From assembly GCF_028745735.1 (NCBI RefSeq), contig NZ_JAQZSM010000024.1, positions 1 through 58,954 on the forward strand: 58,954 nt of DNA, written 5' to 3'. The DNA comes from Roseinatronobacter alkalisoli (GTDB taxonomy: Bacteria; Pseudomonadota; Alphaproteobacteria; Rhodobacterales; Rhodobacteraceae). The notes beneath the pieces are model-generated. The model saw only the letters and a program-made list of their open reading frames with translations. It was not told the DNA's origin and made no database searches. Made by a program: the position numbers and the translations under genes. Below, piece by piece: positions 26,214 to 35,080 of the stretch; within the stretch, counting starts at the first letter, position 1; every line of letters starts with the position of its first letter.

Positions 26214-27237
26214 GCAAGGTTCCTCCATGGCCGGGCTGGTCCGCGGGCAGGGTTACACCATCCACGAAGGGTGCGCCGGTAGCGGGATCCGGGTCAAGGT
26301 TGAGGTGGGAGTCAAGGTCGATATAATCAAATAGCGCCGAAAGTGACGCGCCCGCCGCGATGGACACAGAGCTTTCGCCCATGCAGCCGATCATGGTTTT
26401 CAACCCATGCGCGCGGGCAGTAGCAACAATGCGCAAAGCCTCGGAAATACCGCCGCATTTCATCAGCTTCAGGTTCACCCCGTCCACACAATGCGCGAAT
26501 GCGGGAATGTCACTGGAAAAGCGGCAGGATTCATCGACAAAGATTGGTAGTGCGCGATCCCTGAATAGTTCGGGCAACTGATCTTCTGCCCCCTGCACCA
26601 GCGGCTGTTCGACATACTCCACCCCGCGCGTGGCAAGCCACCCCATCATGTGGCGCGCGTCGGTCAGTGACCAGCCGCCATTGGCATCAACGCGCAGCGC
26701 CGCACCGCTGCCCTGTGCAACCTCGTGTACAGCGGCGAACATGGCCTTGTCGGCCTCAATCCCGTCATTGCTGCCCAGCTTGATCTTCAGCGCCCGCGCA
26801 CCGCGGTCCAGCAATAGCGGCACACGCTCGCGCACGACCTCAGGCGGGTTGATACCCACTGTCAGTGACGACACCACACCCCGCCGCGCCAGCCCCAACA
26901 GATGATAAAGTGGCATCCCGGCCTGTTTGGCGCGCAGATCCCACAGCGCCATGTCGAGCGCAGCCAGCGCGCAGGCCCCGACCCCGGCCTTATGCGCTGA
27001 GAACCAGATGTCGTGGATCGCCCCTTTCAGCCCCTTTGCGCAGAACCCCTCCAGCTGTGCGCGCCCTTCAGCTACGGTCGCAGCCCCTTCAGTTTTGCCA
27101 GGTGCCATCTCGCCCCAGCCTGTCAGACCATCTTCGGTGACGGAAACAAACAGGTTTTCACCACCCGGAATCTCACCGCGCGAAATCCGCAGCGGGAAGC
27201 GCTTTTTCAGGTAAATCGCGCGAAAATCGACTTTCAT
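26206..27237 (-). CDS. dgcA: DgcA/dipeptide epimerase (enolase superfamily)
   Basis: A 343-residue enolase-superfamily enzyme of the muconate-lactonizing/L-Ala-D/L-Glu epimerase branch. The acid-base lysines sit in Lys-Ile-Lys (151-153) and Asn-Leu-Lys-Leu-Met-Lys (Lys257). Metal ligands are Asp184 (Val-Asp-Ala-Asn), Glu210 (Glu-Gln-Pro) and Asp235 (Val-Asp-Glu-Ser). All catalytic positions I can identify are intact. Pairing with dgcN supports N-acyl-amino-acid racemisation over dipeptide epimerisation. It overlaps the deacetylase stop by ATGA. Confidence 0.85.
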   Translation of the reverse strand: MKVDFRAIYLKKRFPLRISRGEIPGGENLFVSVTEDGLTGWGEMAPGKTEGAATVAEGRAQLEGFCAKGLKGAIHDIWFSAHKAGVGACALAALDMALWDLRAKQAGMPLYHLLGLARRGVVSSLTVGINPPEVVRERVPLLLDRGARALKIKLGSNDGIEADKAMFAAVHEVAQGSGAALRVDANGGWSLTDARHMMGWLATRGVEYVEQPLVQGAEDQLPELFRDRALPIFVDESCRFSSDIPAFAHCVDGVNLKLMKCGGISEALRIVATARAHGLKTMIGCMGESSVSIAAGASLSALFDYIDLDSHLNLDPDPATGAPFVDGVTLPADQPGHGGTLHA

Positions 27238-28250
27238 GACATCCCTTTCAAAAACGCCGTCAGATTATCGGACAGAGCGTCCGAAACATAGCCGCCTTCC
27301 TGCACCAGCAGCAACGGCAGACCGAGTCCCGCAATAGCCCCAGCCATTGTATGAAACCCTTGGGTCGTGATTGCCAGCCCCTTGAACGGGTCGTCAATAT
27401 GCGCATCCAGCCCCAGTGCCACGACGACCACATCCGCCCCGAATGCACGTATGCGCCGCAATGCGGTGTCAAGCGCCTGCATATAGCCTGCGTCATCTGT
27501 CCCGCGCGGCAAGGGCAGGTTCAGGTTATAACCCAGCCCACGCCCTTCGCCGCGTTCCTGCGCGCCCCCCCAGAAAAACGGGTAGAAGCGGTCGGGGTCC
27601 GCATGGAGTGAAAGAGTCAGCACATCATCGCGGGCGTAGAATATGCCCTGTGTTCCATTGCCGTGATGAACATCGACATCCAGTATTGCGGGCCGCAGCC
27701 CTTGGCCGCGCAGACGTTCAGCAGCGATGGCGGAGTTGTTGAGAAAACAGAACCCCCCCGCAAGATCACAGAACGCATGATGGCCGGGTGGACGTGACAG
27801 GACATACCCCGCCCGTTCGCCACCCGCGATCAGATCAGCGCCGGTGATGGCCGATTGCGCAGACCAATAGGCGGCGTCCCATGTATGCGCACCAATGGGG
27901 CAAGCAGTGTCGGCCTGATGATAACCTGCCTGCCCGATGGCGGATTTGGGGTAATTATTACTGCGCATCGCAGGGTGGATATTCGGAATCACCTCTGCCC
28001 CGGCATCGGGGATGCGTTGCCAGCGCGGGTATATGGTTTGCAGGAAATGCAGATATTCCGCACTGTGAATGGCGGCAATCGGGCCAAGCCCTGCGTCTTC
28101 CGGCGGCTGGAACCCGCAGCCTGCGGCTTTTGCGCCTGCCATCAGGCGGGTAATGCGTTCGGGCGATTCCGGGCTTGCGTAGGTCTTGCCATTGGCCATG
28201 AAATGCTGCGGATCATGCAGGCGCTGGCGGTCGTCGAATATGGCTTTCAT
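27234..28250 (-). CDS. Acetylpolyamine amidohydrolase / HDAC-family deacetylase
   Basis: A 338-residue arginase/deacetylase-fold enzyme. The active site is complete: tandem His157-His158 in Pro-Gly-His-His, zinc ligands Asp193 and His195 in Asp-Val-Asp-Val-His-His, Asp282 in Leu-Asp-Ala-His, and Tyr321 after Glu-Gly-Gly. Numbering and the loop around 70-120 resemble bacterial acetylpolyamine amidohydrolase, which removes N-acetyl groups from acetylated polyamines and amines. It overlaps neighbours on both sides by four bases (ATGA). Its place behind a PotABCD-like importer suggests it deacetylates an imported N-acetylated amine or amino acid. Confidence 0.88.
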   Translation of the reverse strand: MKAIFDDRQRLHDPQHFMANGKTYASPESPERITRLMAGAKAAGCGFQPPEDAGLGPIAAIHSAEYLHFLQTIYPRWQRIPDAGAEVIPNIHPAMRSNNYPKSAIGQAGYHQADTACPIGAHTWDAAYWSAQSAITGADLIAGGERAGYVLSRPPGHHAFCDLAGGFCFLNNSAIAAERLRGQGLRPAILDVDVHHGNGTQGIFYARDDVLTLSLHADPDRFYPFFWGGAQERGEGRGLGYNLNLPLPRGTDDAGYMQALDTALRRIRAFGADVVVVALGLDAHIDDPFKGLAITTQGFHTMAGAIAGLGLPLLLVQEGGYVSDALSDNLTAFLKGMS

Positions 28251-28741
28251 GTTGCCCCCCTGATCAGGTCTGACATGCCAGCCGCATCAAGGCGCATTTC
28301 CTGCATTCCTGTCGCGGGTTCGAACCCGAGCCTTTTGTAAAACTGCTGTGACGCCGTGCTGTGGTCATAGACCGCAAGCTTGATCCATGTTGCGTGCCAA
28401 TACAGCGCGCCCGCGCGCGCCACCTGCGCCAGAAGCCGCGTGCCAAGCCCCTGCCCGCGTGCATTCGCGCTGATCCACAGGTCCGACACATAGACCCCCA
28501 CCGCACCGCGCACGGTAGAAAAAACAGGGCTGTAGAGTGCTGCACCAAGGGTCTGTTCCTTTTGCAGGGCAAGAAGCCCGTGCGCTGCAGGGTGTGGCCC
28601 TGTCAGCGCATCGGCAAGCGTCGCGCCGGGACAGGCGTAATCCTCGCCGATATCGGCACTCAGGAAGCGCAAGGCGGCTTCCAGACGCGCCAGATCGTTG
28701 GCATTCGCGACCTTGCGAAAGTTCATCCCGTCATCCCGCAT
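28247..28741 (-). CDS. GNAT-family N-acetyltransferase
   Basis: A 164-residue GNAT protein. The acetyl-CoA binding motif Arg-Gly-Gln-Gly-Leu-Gly-Thr-Arg-Leu is near 95-103, after a strand with Leu-Trp-Ile-Ser, and the C-terminal Tyr-Lys-Arg-Leu-Gly-Phe-Glu signature is near 139-145. ATG 28741 overlaps the BKACE stop by 11 bases; ATG 28726 is also possible. It is one of two putative N-acetyl-transfer activities in the operon, opposite the deacetylase encoded next to it. Confidence 0.85.
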   Translation of the reverse strand: MRDDGMNFRKVANANDLARLEAALRFLSADIGEDYACPGATLADALTGPHPAAHGLLALQKEQTLGAALYSPVFSTVRGAVGVYVSDLWISANARGQGLGTRLLAQVARAGALYWHATWIKLAVYDHSTASQQFYKRLGFEPATGMQEMRLDAAGMSDLIRGAT

Positions 28742-29660
28742 TGATCTGCCCCGCCCCCTTCAGCCCCAGTGTGGCGCGCACCTGATCAGGGGTCATGACG
28801 TCGCGGCCCAGACGTTCGACAATCTCGCGGATTTTCATGACCTGCTCGGCGTTGGAGCATGCAAGCCTACCGCGGGCAATGGTCAGGCTGTCTTCCAGCC
28901 CCACGCGCACATGTCCGCCCATTGCCGCAGACATGGTGATCAGCGGCATCTGGAACCGCCCCGCCGCCAGCACGGAAAACATGTATTTATCCCCGAACAA
29001 CTTGTCCGCGATGCGCTTCATATGGGTCAGATTCTCCGGGTCCGGCCCCATGCCGCCCAGCACGCCAAAAACGAACTGGATGAAATAGGGCGGTTTTATC
29101 AGGCCGCGATCTGCAAAATGGCGCAGCATGTAGAGGTGGCTCAGATCATAGCATTCGAATTCGAACCTTGCGCCGCGCTCTTGCCCCAAGCTTGTCAGAA
29201 TGCGGGCAATGTCGCGGGGGGTGTTTTTAAAAACCAGATCATCGGTATCTTCCAGAAAGGGTTTTTCCCAGTCATGCATCCAGTTGCGGTCTTTCCCCAG
29301 CATCGGATACAGCGCGAAATTCATTGTGCCCATGTTCAGCGAGGCCATTTCCGGCGCAATCGCCAAAGGCGCGGCCAGCCGGTCATCCAGCGACATGACT
29401 GCACTGCCACCCGTGGACAGGTTCAGCACCGCATCGGTCTCTCGGGCCAGGATTGGCACGAAACCGTTAAAATGCTCCAGCAAGGCAGAGGGTCGCCCCG
29501 TCACCGGGTCGCGCGCATGCAGGTGCAGGATGGAGGCGCCCGCCTGCGCGGCCTCAATGCCCTGCCGCGCGATATCTTTGCCGGTGATGGGCAGATGCGG
29601 CGACATGCTAGGCGTGTGAATGGACCCCGTAAGCGCACAGGTGATGATGATGCCCGCCAT
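28731..29660 (-). CDS. BKACE family beta-keto acid cleavage enzyme
   Basis: A 309-residue TIM-barrel enzyme of the 3-keto-5-aminohexanoate cleavage (Kce/BKACE, DUF849) family. The zinc ligands His46 and His48 lie in His-Leu-His-Ala-Arg-Asp-Pro, with a further Glu in Val-Arg-Val-Gly-Leu-Glu-Asp near 251-257. These enzymes condense a beta-keto acid with acetyl-CoA and cleave it into acetoacetate and a new acyl-CoA. ATG 29660 gives the canonical N-terminus; an upstream in-frame start would overlap the aminotransferase. Its position next to an aminotransferase suggests the beta-keto acid arises by transamination of a beta-amino acid. Confidence 0.9.
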   Translation of the reverse strand: MAGIIITCALTGSIHTPSMSPHLPITGKDIARQGIEAAQAGASILHLHARDPVTGRPSALLEHFNGFVPILARETDAVLNLSTGGSAVMSLDDRLAAPLAIAPEMASLNMGTMNFALYPMLGKDRNWMHDWEKPFLEDTDDLVFKNTPRDIARILTSLGQERGARFEFECYDLSHLYMLRHFADRGLIKPPYFIQFVFGVLGGMGPDPENLTHMKRIADKLFGDKYMFSVLAAGRFQMPLITMSAAMGGHVRVGLEDSLTIARGRLACSNAEQVMKIREIVERLGRDVMTPDQVRATLGLKGAGQINAG

Positions 29661-29664
29661 GAAC

Positions 29665-31005
29665 CTATGCCATTTCCGACAAAGCTGGTGCCAAGTCATG
29701 CGCAAGCCGGGTCAGCGCTGCATCCAACGTATCGGTAATCTCGTCCAAATGCTGCTCCGTCACAATCAGGGGCGGACAGACCATGATATGATCGCCCGCG
29801 ACCCCGTCGCGGGTCCGGCGGGAATAGACGATCAGACCCAACTCATAGGTAATATCCACCAGCCGCTGATGCGCGTTCAGCCGCGCGGGCAGCGGGGCTT
29901 TGCTGTCACGGTCGGCCATGAACTCGAACGCCAACAGCAGTCCCTTGCCCCGCACATCACCAATGATCGGGTGCCGTGTCATTAAGCTGTCAAGCCGCGT
30001 GCGCAGCGCTGCGCCCATGACTTCCGCGTTGCGCACCAGTCCCAGCCGCGCAATTTCATCAATCACAGCAGCACCAGCGGCGCAGGCCAGCGGATTACCC
30101 GCATAGGTGAAACCATGCAGGAAACCGCCCCCTTCCATAACCGCCCGCACCAGATCATCCCGGGCGACAATCGCACCCAGCGGCACATACCCTGCGGCAA
30201 ACCCCTTGGACAGCACGACGATATCAGGCGACAGGCCCCAGTGTTCCAGCGCCAGAAAGCGGCCGGTACGGCCCGCGCCTGTCATCACTTCATCAAGGAT
30301 CAGCAGCACCCCGTACCGGCGGCAGATATCCTGCACCGCTTCCATGTAGCCGACAGGCGGGACCAGCGCGCCAGTGGACGCCCCGCCGACAGGTTCCACA
30401 ACAAAGGCCAGCACCGTATCCGGCCCTTGCGCAATGATTTCGGCTTCCAGCATGGCGGCGTAATGCGCGCCGGTGGCTGGGTCGTCCGGGTCCAGCCCGT
30501 CCAGATAGGCGCGCGGCGCAGGGATTTTGGGCATTTCGCGCATCATCGGCGCGAAATGTTCTGTCAGGGGCGCGTAACCCGTGATCGCAAGCGCGCCAAG
30601 GGTGCAACCGTGATAGCTGGGGCTGCGGCTGATGATCTTCCAGCGGTTGGCTTGCCCGACGGCCAGCGCATGCTGGCGCGCCAGCTTGATCGCGGATTCC
30701 ACGGCCTCCGACCCGCCGGAAACGAAGAAGACCTTGTTCATCCCTTCGGGGCAAAGGGCGGCGGTCTTTGCCGCCAGTTCCTCGGACGCTTCGGTTTCAA
30801 AATGCAGCCGGTAGCCGAAGGTGGATTTCTCCATCTGGCGGCGCATTGCATAGAGTACGTGTTCATTCGAATGGCCGATATTGCACACCATCGCGCCGGA
30901 TGAGCCGTCCAGATAGCGCTTGCCGTCCACATCCCACATATAAACGCCACGCGCCTGATCCAGAACAGGACGACGCTGACTGGTCTGATAGAACAGATGG
31001 CTCAT
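29665..31005 (-). CDS. Class III (omega-type) aminotransferase
   Basis: A 446-residue PLP enzyme of aminotransferase class III. The phosphate-binding block Ser-Gly-Gly-Ser-Glu-Ala-Val-Glu is near 96-103, Asp238-Glu-Val contacts the cofactor, and the Schiff-base lysine is Lys267 in Leu-Ser-Lys-Gly. Members transfer amino groups that are not alpha, for example omega- or beta-amino groups. ATG 31005 starts six bases after the ATPase stop. It is four bases from the BKACE gene, so the pair probably works in sequence: transaminate, then cleave. Confidence 0.9.
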   Translation of the reverse strand: MSHLFYQTSQRRPVLDQARGVYMWDVDGKRYLDGSSGAMVCNIGHSNEHVLYAMRRQMEKSTFGYRLHFETEASEELAAKTAALCPEGMNKVFFVSGGSEAVESAIKLARQHALAVGQANRWKIISRSPSYHGCTLGALAITGYAPLTEHFAPMMREMPKIPAPRAYLDGLDPDDPATGAHYAAMLEAEIIAQGPDTVLAFVVEPVGGASTGALVPPVGYMEAVQDICRRYGVLLILDEVMTGAGRTGRFLALEHWGLSPDIVVLSKGFAAGYVPLGAIVARDDLVRAVMEGGGFLHGFTYAGNPLACAAGAAVIDEIARLGLVRNAEVMGAALRTRLDSLMTRHPIIGDVRGKGLLLAFEFMADRDSKAPLPARLNAHQRLVDITYELGLIVYSRRTRDGVAGDHIMVCPPLIVTEQHLDEITDTLDAALTRLAHDLAPALSEMA

Positions 31006-31010
31006 GGTGA

Positions 31011-32084
31011 TTATCCGGGCAGGGCCGCGCAATCCTGCGGCCGAAGTGTCATATGTACCTGCGCACCCACAGGGAAGGGGCGCTCGTCGATCATGTTGAT
31101 GGCCTGAAACTGCATCTCGCCCGCACGGACGAAATAGCGGACGGACTGGCCCTGATAATCCACGGTTTCCACAGTGGCAGGGGCGGAAAACGCGCCACCT
31201 TCGGGCGGTGTGTCCCGCAGCAGCAGTTTCTCGGCTCGGATCACCAGCTTGGCAGGGCCTTCGCCCGCCAGATGCGGGGCCCTGGAACCAGGCACGGTGA
31301 CCTTGCCAAAGACCGGCACATCCAGAACCGCCTCATCCGCACTGCGCGACAGGCAGCGCCCGTCAAGGATGTTGGACGCCCCCAGAAACCGCGCGACAAA
31401 TTCACTGGCAGGGGTGTTATAGACCGCTTCAGGTGCGCCGACCTGTTCGACGCGGCCATCACTCATGACCACGATCCGGTCGGACATCGCCAATGCCTCT
31501 GACTGGTCATGCGTCACAAACACAGTCGTCACGCCGATGCGCGCCTGAATGTTCTTCAGTTCGACGCGCATATCTTCCCGCAGATTGGCGTCGAGCGCCG
31601 AAAGCGGCTCATCCAGCAGCAACACATCTGGTTCGATCACAATGGCGCGGGCCAGCGCGATGCGCTGTTGCTGACCACCCGACAATGCCTTGGGATAACG
31701 GTTTCCGACCTGCGGCAGTTGCACCAACTCCAGCGCATCCTGCACACGCCGCGTGATCTCGGCTTTTGGCACATTGCGGTAGCGCAGCCCGAAGGCCACG
31801 TTTTCGGCAACGGTCTTGTGTGGAAATAATGCGTAATTCTGGAACACCAGCCCCAGATTGCGCTTGTGAATCGGCACGTCATTGACGCGCTTGCCGTTGA
31901 TGACAATTTCACCCTCTGTCGGGTCCAGCAGCCCGGCGATCATGCGCAGCGTCGTGGTCTTGCCGCAGCCCGAGGGGCCAAGAAGCGTGACGAAGGCACC
32001 ATCCTCGATGGTCATCGAGGTCTTTTCGACCGCCGTAAAGCTGCCGAAGCGCTTGACAATGTTATTGAGTTGAACCGAACTCAC
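31011..32084 (-). CDS. ABC transporter ATP-binding protein (PotA-like)
   Basis: A 357-residue PotA/FbpC-type ATPase. Walker A GPSGCGKTT is at 36-44, LSGGQ near 134-138, Walker B Leu-Leu-Leu-Asp-Glu-Pro about 20 residues later, and a TOBE domain fills the C-terminus. The likely start is GTG 32084, with AAGGGGG upstream. It serves the binding protein and permeases at 32141-34972. A strong hairpin with a T-run separates it from the binding-protein gene, so its expression may be lower than that of the binding protein. Confidence 0.9.
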   Translation of the reverse strand: MSSVQLNNIVKRFGSFTAVEKTSMTIEDGAFVTLLGPSGCGKTTTLRMIAGLLDPTEGEIVINGKRVNDVPIHKRNLGLVFQNYALFPHKTVAENVAFGLRYRNVPKAEITRRVQDALELVQLPQVGNRYPKALSGGQQQRIALARAIVIEPDVLLLDEPLSALDANLREDMRVELKNIQARIGVTTVFVTHDQSEALAMSDRIVVMSDGRVEQVGAPEAVYNTPASEFVARFLGASNILDGRCLSRSADEAVLDVPVFGKVTVPGSRAPHLAGEGPAKLVIRAEKLLLRDTPPEGGAFSAPATVETVDYQGQSVRYFVRAGEMQFQAINMIDERPFPVGAQVHMTLRPQDCAALPG

Positions 32085-32107
32085 GATGGTGCCCCCTTGT
32101 CAGAAAA

Positions 32108-32132
32108 CCCCGCGCCCGAAGCAGGCGCGGGG
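32108..32132 (-). terminator. Partial terminator inside operon, after binding-protein gene
   Basis: On the minus strand CCCCGCGCC pairs perfectly with GGCGCGGGG around a 7-base loop and is followed directly by TTTTC. This is the classic shape of an intrinsic terminator, 8 bases after the binding-protein stop. As the ATPase and enzyme genes follow in the same direction, it probably attenuates rather than ends transcription. Confidence 0.75.
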
Positions 32133-32140
32133 TCATGGCG

Positions 32141-33283
32141 TCAGAAGCCGCGCTGCACACGCGCGAAGGTTTCCGACCATTCGGCCTCGTTTCCGTTCCA
32201 GTAAACGGGATCGGCGAAGGTCAGCGCCTCCAGCGTGCCAGAAGGGTCATAGGCGGGCAGCGTCGGTATCTTGCTGCCCAGATCGACCTTGCTGCCATCA
32301 AGCGCCGGCGGGTAATTCTGCCCTTCGGCCACAGCGATCGAAGTTTCGGGCGCCAGCATGAAGTTCAGAAGTTCCTCGCAGGCCTCAACGGGCGATCCTT
32401 TGATCACGAACAGGCATTCCTGCCAGCCAAAGCTGTTGGGCGCATCATAATAGCCGATGTCATGGCCCTGTTCCTGCAGCGCCGCGATCCGGCCTGACCA
32501 GCCTTCGGTGACATAGATCTCTTCCTCGGCCAGCAGGCTCATCAACTCTGCCCCGGAACCCCAGTATTTCAGCGCCAGATCGCGATGGGCGCGGATGGCG
32601 TCCCATGCGGCCTCCATGTCCTGAATGTCATTCGGGCTTTGGCCGGTTTGCAGCGCCGCATACCACAGCCGCGTGCGCCAGTCGCTCCAGCCGCCGATCT
32701 TGCCCTGATATTCAGGGTCGATCAGGATGGATGCGCCTTTCTCACGGATTTCCTCGTCAGAGATATAGGCCCGGTTATAAGCCAGCCCCGTGGTGCCGTA
32801 ATTATAGGGCACAGCAGACAGATGATCTGGCGTGATGCCGCGGAACGCATTGGTCAGCGCGTCCATGACCAGTTCCATGTTCGGGATGTTTTCGATGTTC
32901 AGCGCCACATCCAGACCGAAATTCACATAGCGGGCATAGTCGAATACGCCCGAGAGATGGGCAATGTTGTATTCGCCTTCCTGACTGGAACGCACCTGCG
33001 CCAGATATTCGTCCCCGCCAGAGAATGTACCATCCACCACGTTGATGCCGGTTGCGGCCGTATAGGGGTCGAACGCATGACGACGAAACGCTTCGGATAC
33101 GACGCCGCCCCAGCCATCGAAACGCACCTGCGTGACATCCTGAGCAAATGCCATCCGCGCGAAGGGCGTCTGCACGCCGTAAGCAACACCCGCCGCGCCG
33201 ATCAGCCCCAGAAAGCTGCGCCTGTCCAGATCACCGTTGCGATAACGTTCCAGAAGTCGTTCATATCTTTTGGTATTGTCCAT
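32141..33283 (-). CDS. Tat-exported polyamine/amine-type solute-binding protein (PotD-like)
   Basis: A 380-residue PotD/PotF-class binding protein. The N-terminus carries a twin-arginine signal, Asp-Arg-Arg-Ser-Phe-Leu-Gly, near 20-26, then a hydrophobic stretch and cleavage near Ala-Phe-Ala-Gln, so it is folded before export. ATG 33283 has AAGGAG six bases upstream; an ATG two codons earlier abuts that site and is less likely. It sits between the permease pair and the ATPase. The family binds polyamines and other cationic or zwitterionic compounds. The exact ligand is unknown. Confidence 0.88.
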   Translation of the reverse strand: MDNTKRYERLLERYRNGDLDRRSFLGLIGAAGVAYGVQTPFARMAFAQDVTQVRFDGWGGVVSEAFRRHAFDPYTAATGINVVDGTFSGGDEYLAQVRSSQEGEYNIAHLSGVFDYARYVNFGLDVALNIENIPNMELVMDALTNAFRGITPDHLSAVPYNYGTTGLAYNRAYISDEEIREKGASILIDPEYQGKIGGWSDWRTRLWYAALQTGQSPNDIQDMEAAWDAIRAHRDLALKYWGSGAELMSLLAEEEIYVTEGWSGRIAALQEQGHDIGYYDAPNSFGWQECLFVIKGSPVEACEELLNFMLAPETSIAVAEGQNYPPALDGSKVDLGSKIPTLPAYDPSGTLEALTFADPVYWNGNEAEWSETFARVQRGF

Positions 33284-33320
33284 TTTCATCTCCTTGTCGG
33301 GTTTAGGATTGCCGCAGTTC

Positions 33321-34106
33321 TTACATGCCGCGTTTCATGGCGATACTGCGGACGATGGCGGCCCCCAGCAATGGCAGCCCGACCGTGATAACGATCATCA
33401 CAGTGCCGAGCGCGTTGATTTCAGGGCTGATGGAATTGCGCAGCATCGAGAAGATCTGCGTGGGCACGGTTTCCACCCCGCCGGGTTTCCAGAACAGCGT
33501 GCCGGTAATGTCATCAAAGGATATGGTAAAGGCAAAGAGGGCGCCTGCGGCCACTGCGGGCATCAGAAGCGGCAGCGTCACGGAAAAGAAGGTCTGAACG
33601 GGCGACGCACCAAGGCTGAGCGCGGCTTCTTCCACATCGCGGCGGATACTGACCAGCCGCGCCTGCACTACAAGGATGACAAACGGCAGGGTGAAAATCA
33701 CATGACCTGCCAGCAACAACGCGAAGCTTTTGCCAATGCCAAGCCAGTTCAGAAACAGCAAAAGCGCCACCGCAAGCACCACCTCTGGCACCAGAATGGG
33801 CGCAATCAGAATGGTGGTGATCAGGTTCTTGCCCGGCACATTGTAGCGCACCAGCGCAAGGCTGGCGAGAACACCAAGGGTGGTGGAGATAAGAGCCGTC
33901 AGCAGGCCAAGGATCAACGACGTGCGAAAGGCGCGCATCACTGCATCGTTGTTCCACAATGCTTCGAACCAGCGCAGGGAAACGCCGGTCATGGGAAAAC
34001 TGCCGAACTGGTTCTGGTTGAACGACAACAGAACCACGACCGCCACGGGCAGGAACATGAACAGATAGACCAGTACCGTATATGCGCGGATCGCAGCCCA
34101 ACCCAT
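33321..34106 (-). CDS. ABC transporter permease (PotC-like)
   Basis: A 261-residue PotC-type permease with about six spans and the EAA loop Val-Glu-Glu-Ala-Ala-Leu-Ser-Leu-Gly around 160-185. It overlaps the PotB-like gene by one base and precedes the binding-protein gene by 37 bases. It forms half of the import channel. Confidence 0.9.
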   Translation of the reverse strand: MGWAAIRAYTVLVYLFMFLPVAVVVLLSFNQNQFGSFPMTGVSLRWFEALWNNDAVMRAFRTSLILGLLTALISTTLGVLASLALVRYNVPGKNLITTILIAPILVPEVVLAVALLLFLNWLGIGKSFALLLAGHVIFTLPFVILVVQARLVSIRRDVEEAALSLGASPVQTFFSVTLPLLMPAVAAGALFAFTISFDDITGTLFWKPGGVETVPTQIFSMLRNSISPEINALGTVMIVITVGLPLLGAAIVRSIAMKRGM

Positions 34107-34972
34107 TATCCCAGCCCCTTCGTCAGTTGTGACATGCCAAGAAAGCGGTTGTAGACAGCCACCAAAGCGCCAAGAACCAGCAAAAGCAGCAGCGACAGCG
34201 CGGACCCCATTGGCCAGTTCAACTGCGTGATGATGGCTTCAAACACCAGATTGGCGAACATCGCATCGCGCGGCCCGCCAAGAATAAGCGGTGTGATATA
34301 GGTGCCCGCGCCCAGCACGAAACACAACAAGCCCCCTGCGGCCAGTCCGGGCAGCGATAAGGGCAAGGTCACCTGCAGGAACGACTGCCAGCGCGTGGCC
34401 CCCAGCGACGTCGCTGCATCTTCCAGATTGGTGTCGATGCCGTCAAGGCTGACATAGATGTTCAGCACCATGAAGGGCAGCAGGAAATGCACCAGCCCCA
34501 GAATGACCGTGGCTTCGTTATACAGCATCTGAATTGGCGACGAGATGACACCGGTGGACAGAAGCAGCGTATTCAGCGCACCCGAACTGCCCAGAATGTT
34601 GATCCAGCTCATCGTGCGAATAATGTAGCTGATCCAGAAAGGAAGCATCAATAACAGCAGCAATATAAGCTTGTTGCCGCTGGAGCGGGTGATGAAATAA
34701 GCCGCCGGATAGCCCAGAAGCGCGCAGAAAAACGTGGTGATCGCAGCAATCTTCAGCGTGTTGAACAATATGTAACGGTAGAACGGGTCCGTCAGGGCGC
34801 GCTGCCAGTTGTCCGGATGAAATCCCGCAATATCCGGCCCGACCGCCGAGCGCAGCCAGAAGGAATAGATCACGATGAACACCAGCGGCACAAGCAACAG
34901 CAGCGTCACCGCCCCCAGCGGGGCCGAAAGCAATATCCACGGCTGCCGCCTTTCACGGGCTTCTACAGACAT
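34106..34972 (-). CDS. ABC transporter permease (PotB-like)
   Basis: A 288-residue PotB-type permease with about six spans and the EAA loop Leu-Glu-Asp-Ala-Ala-Thr-Ser-Leu-Gly in its second half. ATG 34972 was chosen over ATG 35038 because it gives a usual short N-terminus and leaves 108 bases for the divergent promoter; neither has a strong ribosome-binding site. It is the first gene of the operon running down to dgcN. Confidence 0.85.
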   Translation of the reverse strand: MSVEARERRQPWILLSAPLGAVTLLLLVPLVFIVIYSFWLRSAVGPDIAGFHPDNWQRALTDPFYRYILFNTLKIAAITTFFCALLGYPAAYFITRSSGNKLILLLLLMLPFWISYIIRTMSWINILGSSGALNTLLLSTGVISSPIQMLYNEATVILGLVHFLLPFMVLNIYVSLDGIDTNLEDAATSLGATRWQSFLQVTLPLSLPGLAAGGLLCFVLGAGTYITPLILGGPRDAMFANLVFEAIITQLNWPMGSALSLLLLLVLGALVAVYNRFLGMSQLTKGLG

Positions 34973-35047
34973 GTCGGTAATTTGCTTGGCATAATGGCGG
35001 AACTGGGCATGGTCAAAGATTGCAAAGCCAGAACGCATAAGGCAAAT

Positions 35048-35077
35048 TGATAATTGGAATAGTGATTATAGGTATCA
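35048..35077. promoter_or_regulatory. Nested inverted repeat, likely LysR binding site
   Basis: In the divergent gap 34973-35080, TGATA (35048-35052) is mirrored by TATCA (35073-35077), and inside it ATAAT (35050-35054) is mirrored by ATTAT (35065-35069). LysR regulators usually bind such interrupted AT-rich dyads upstream of a divergent target. The site ends three bases before the LysR ATG, so autoregulation is plausible. Confidence 0.5.
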
Positions 35078-35080
35078 TTA

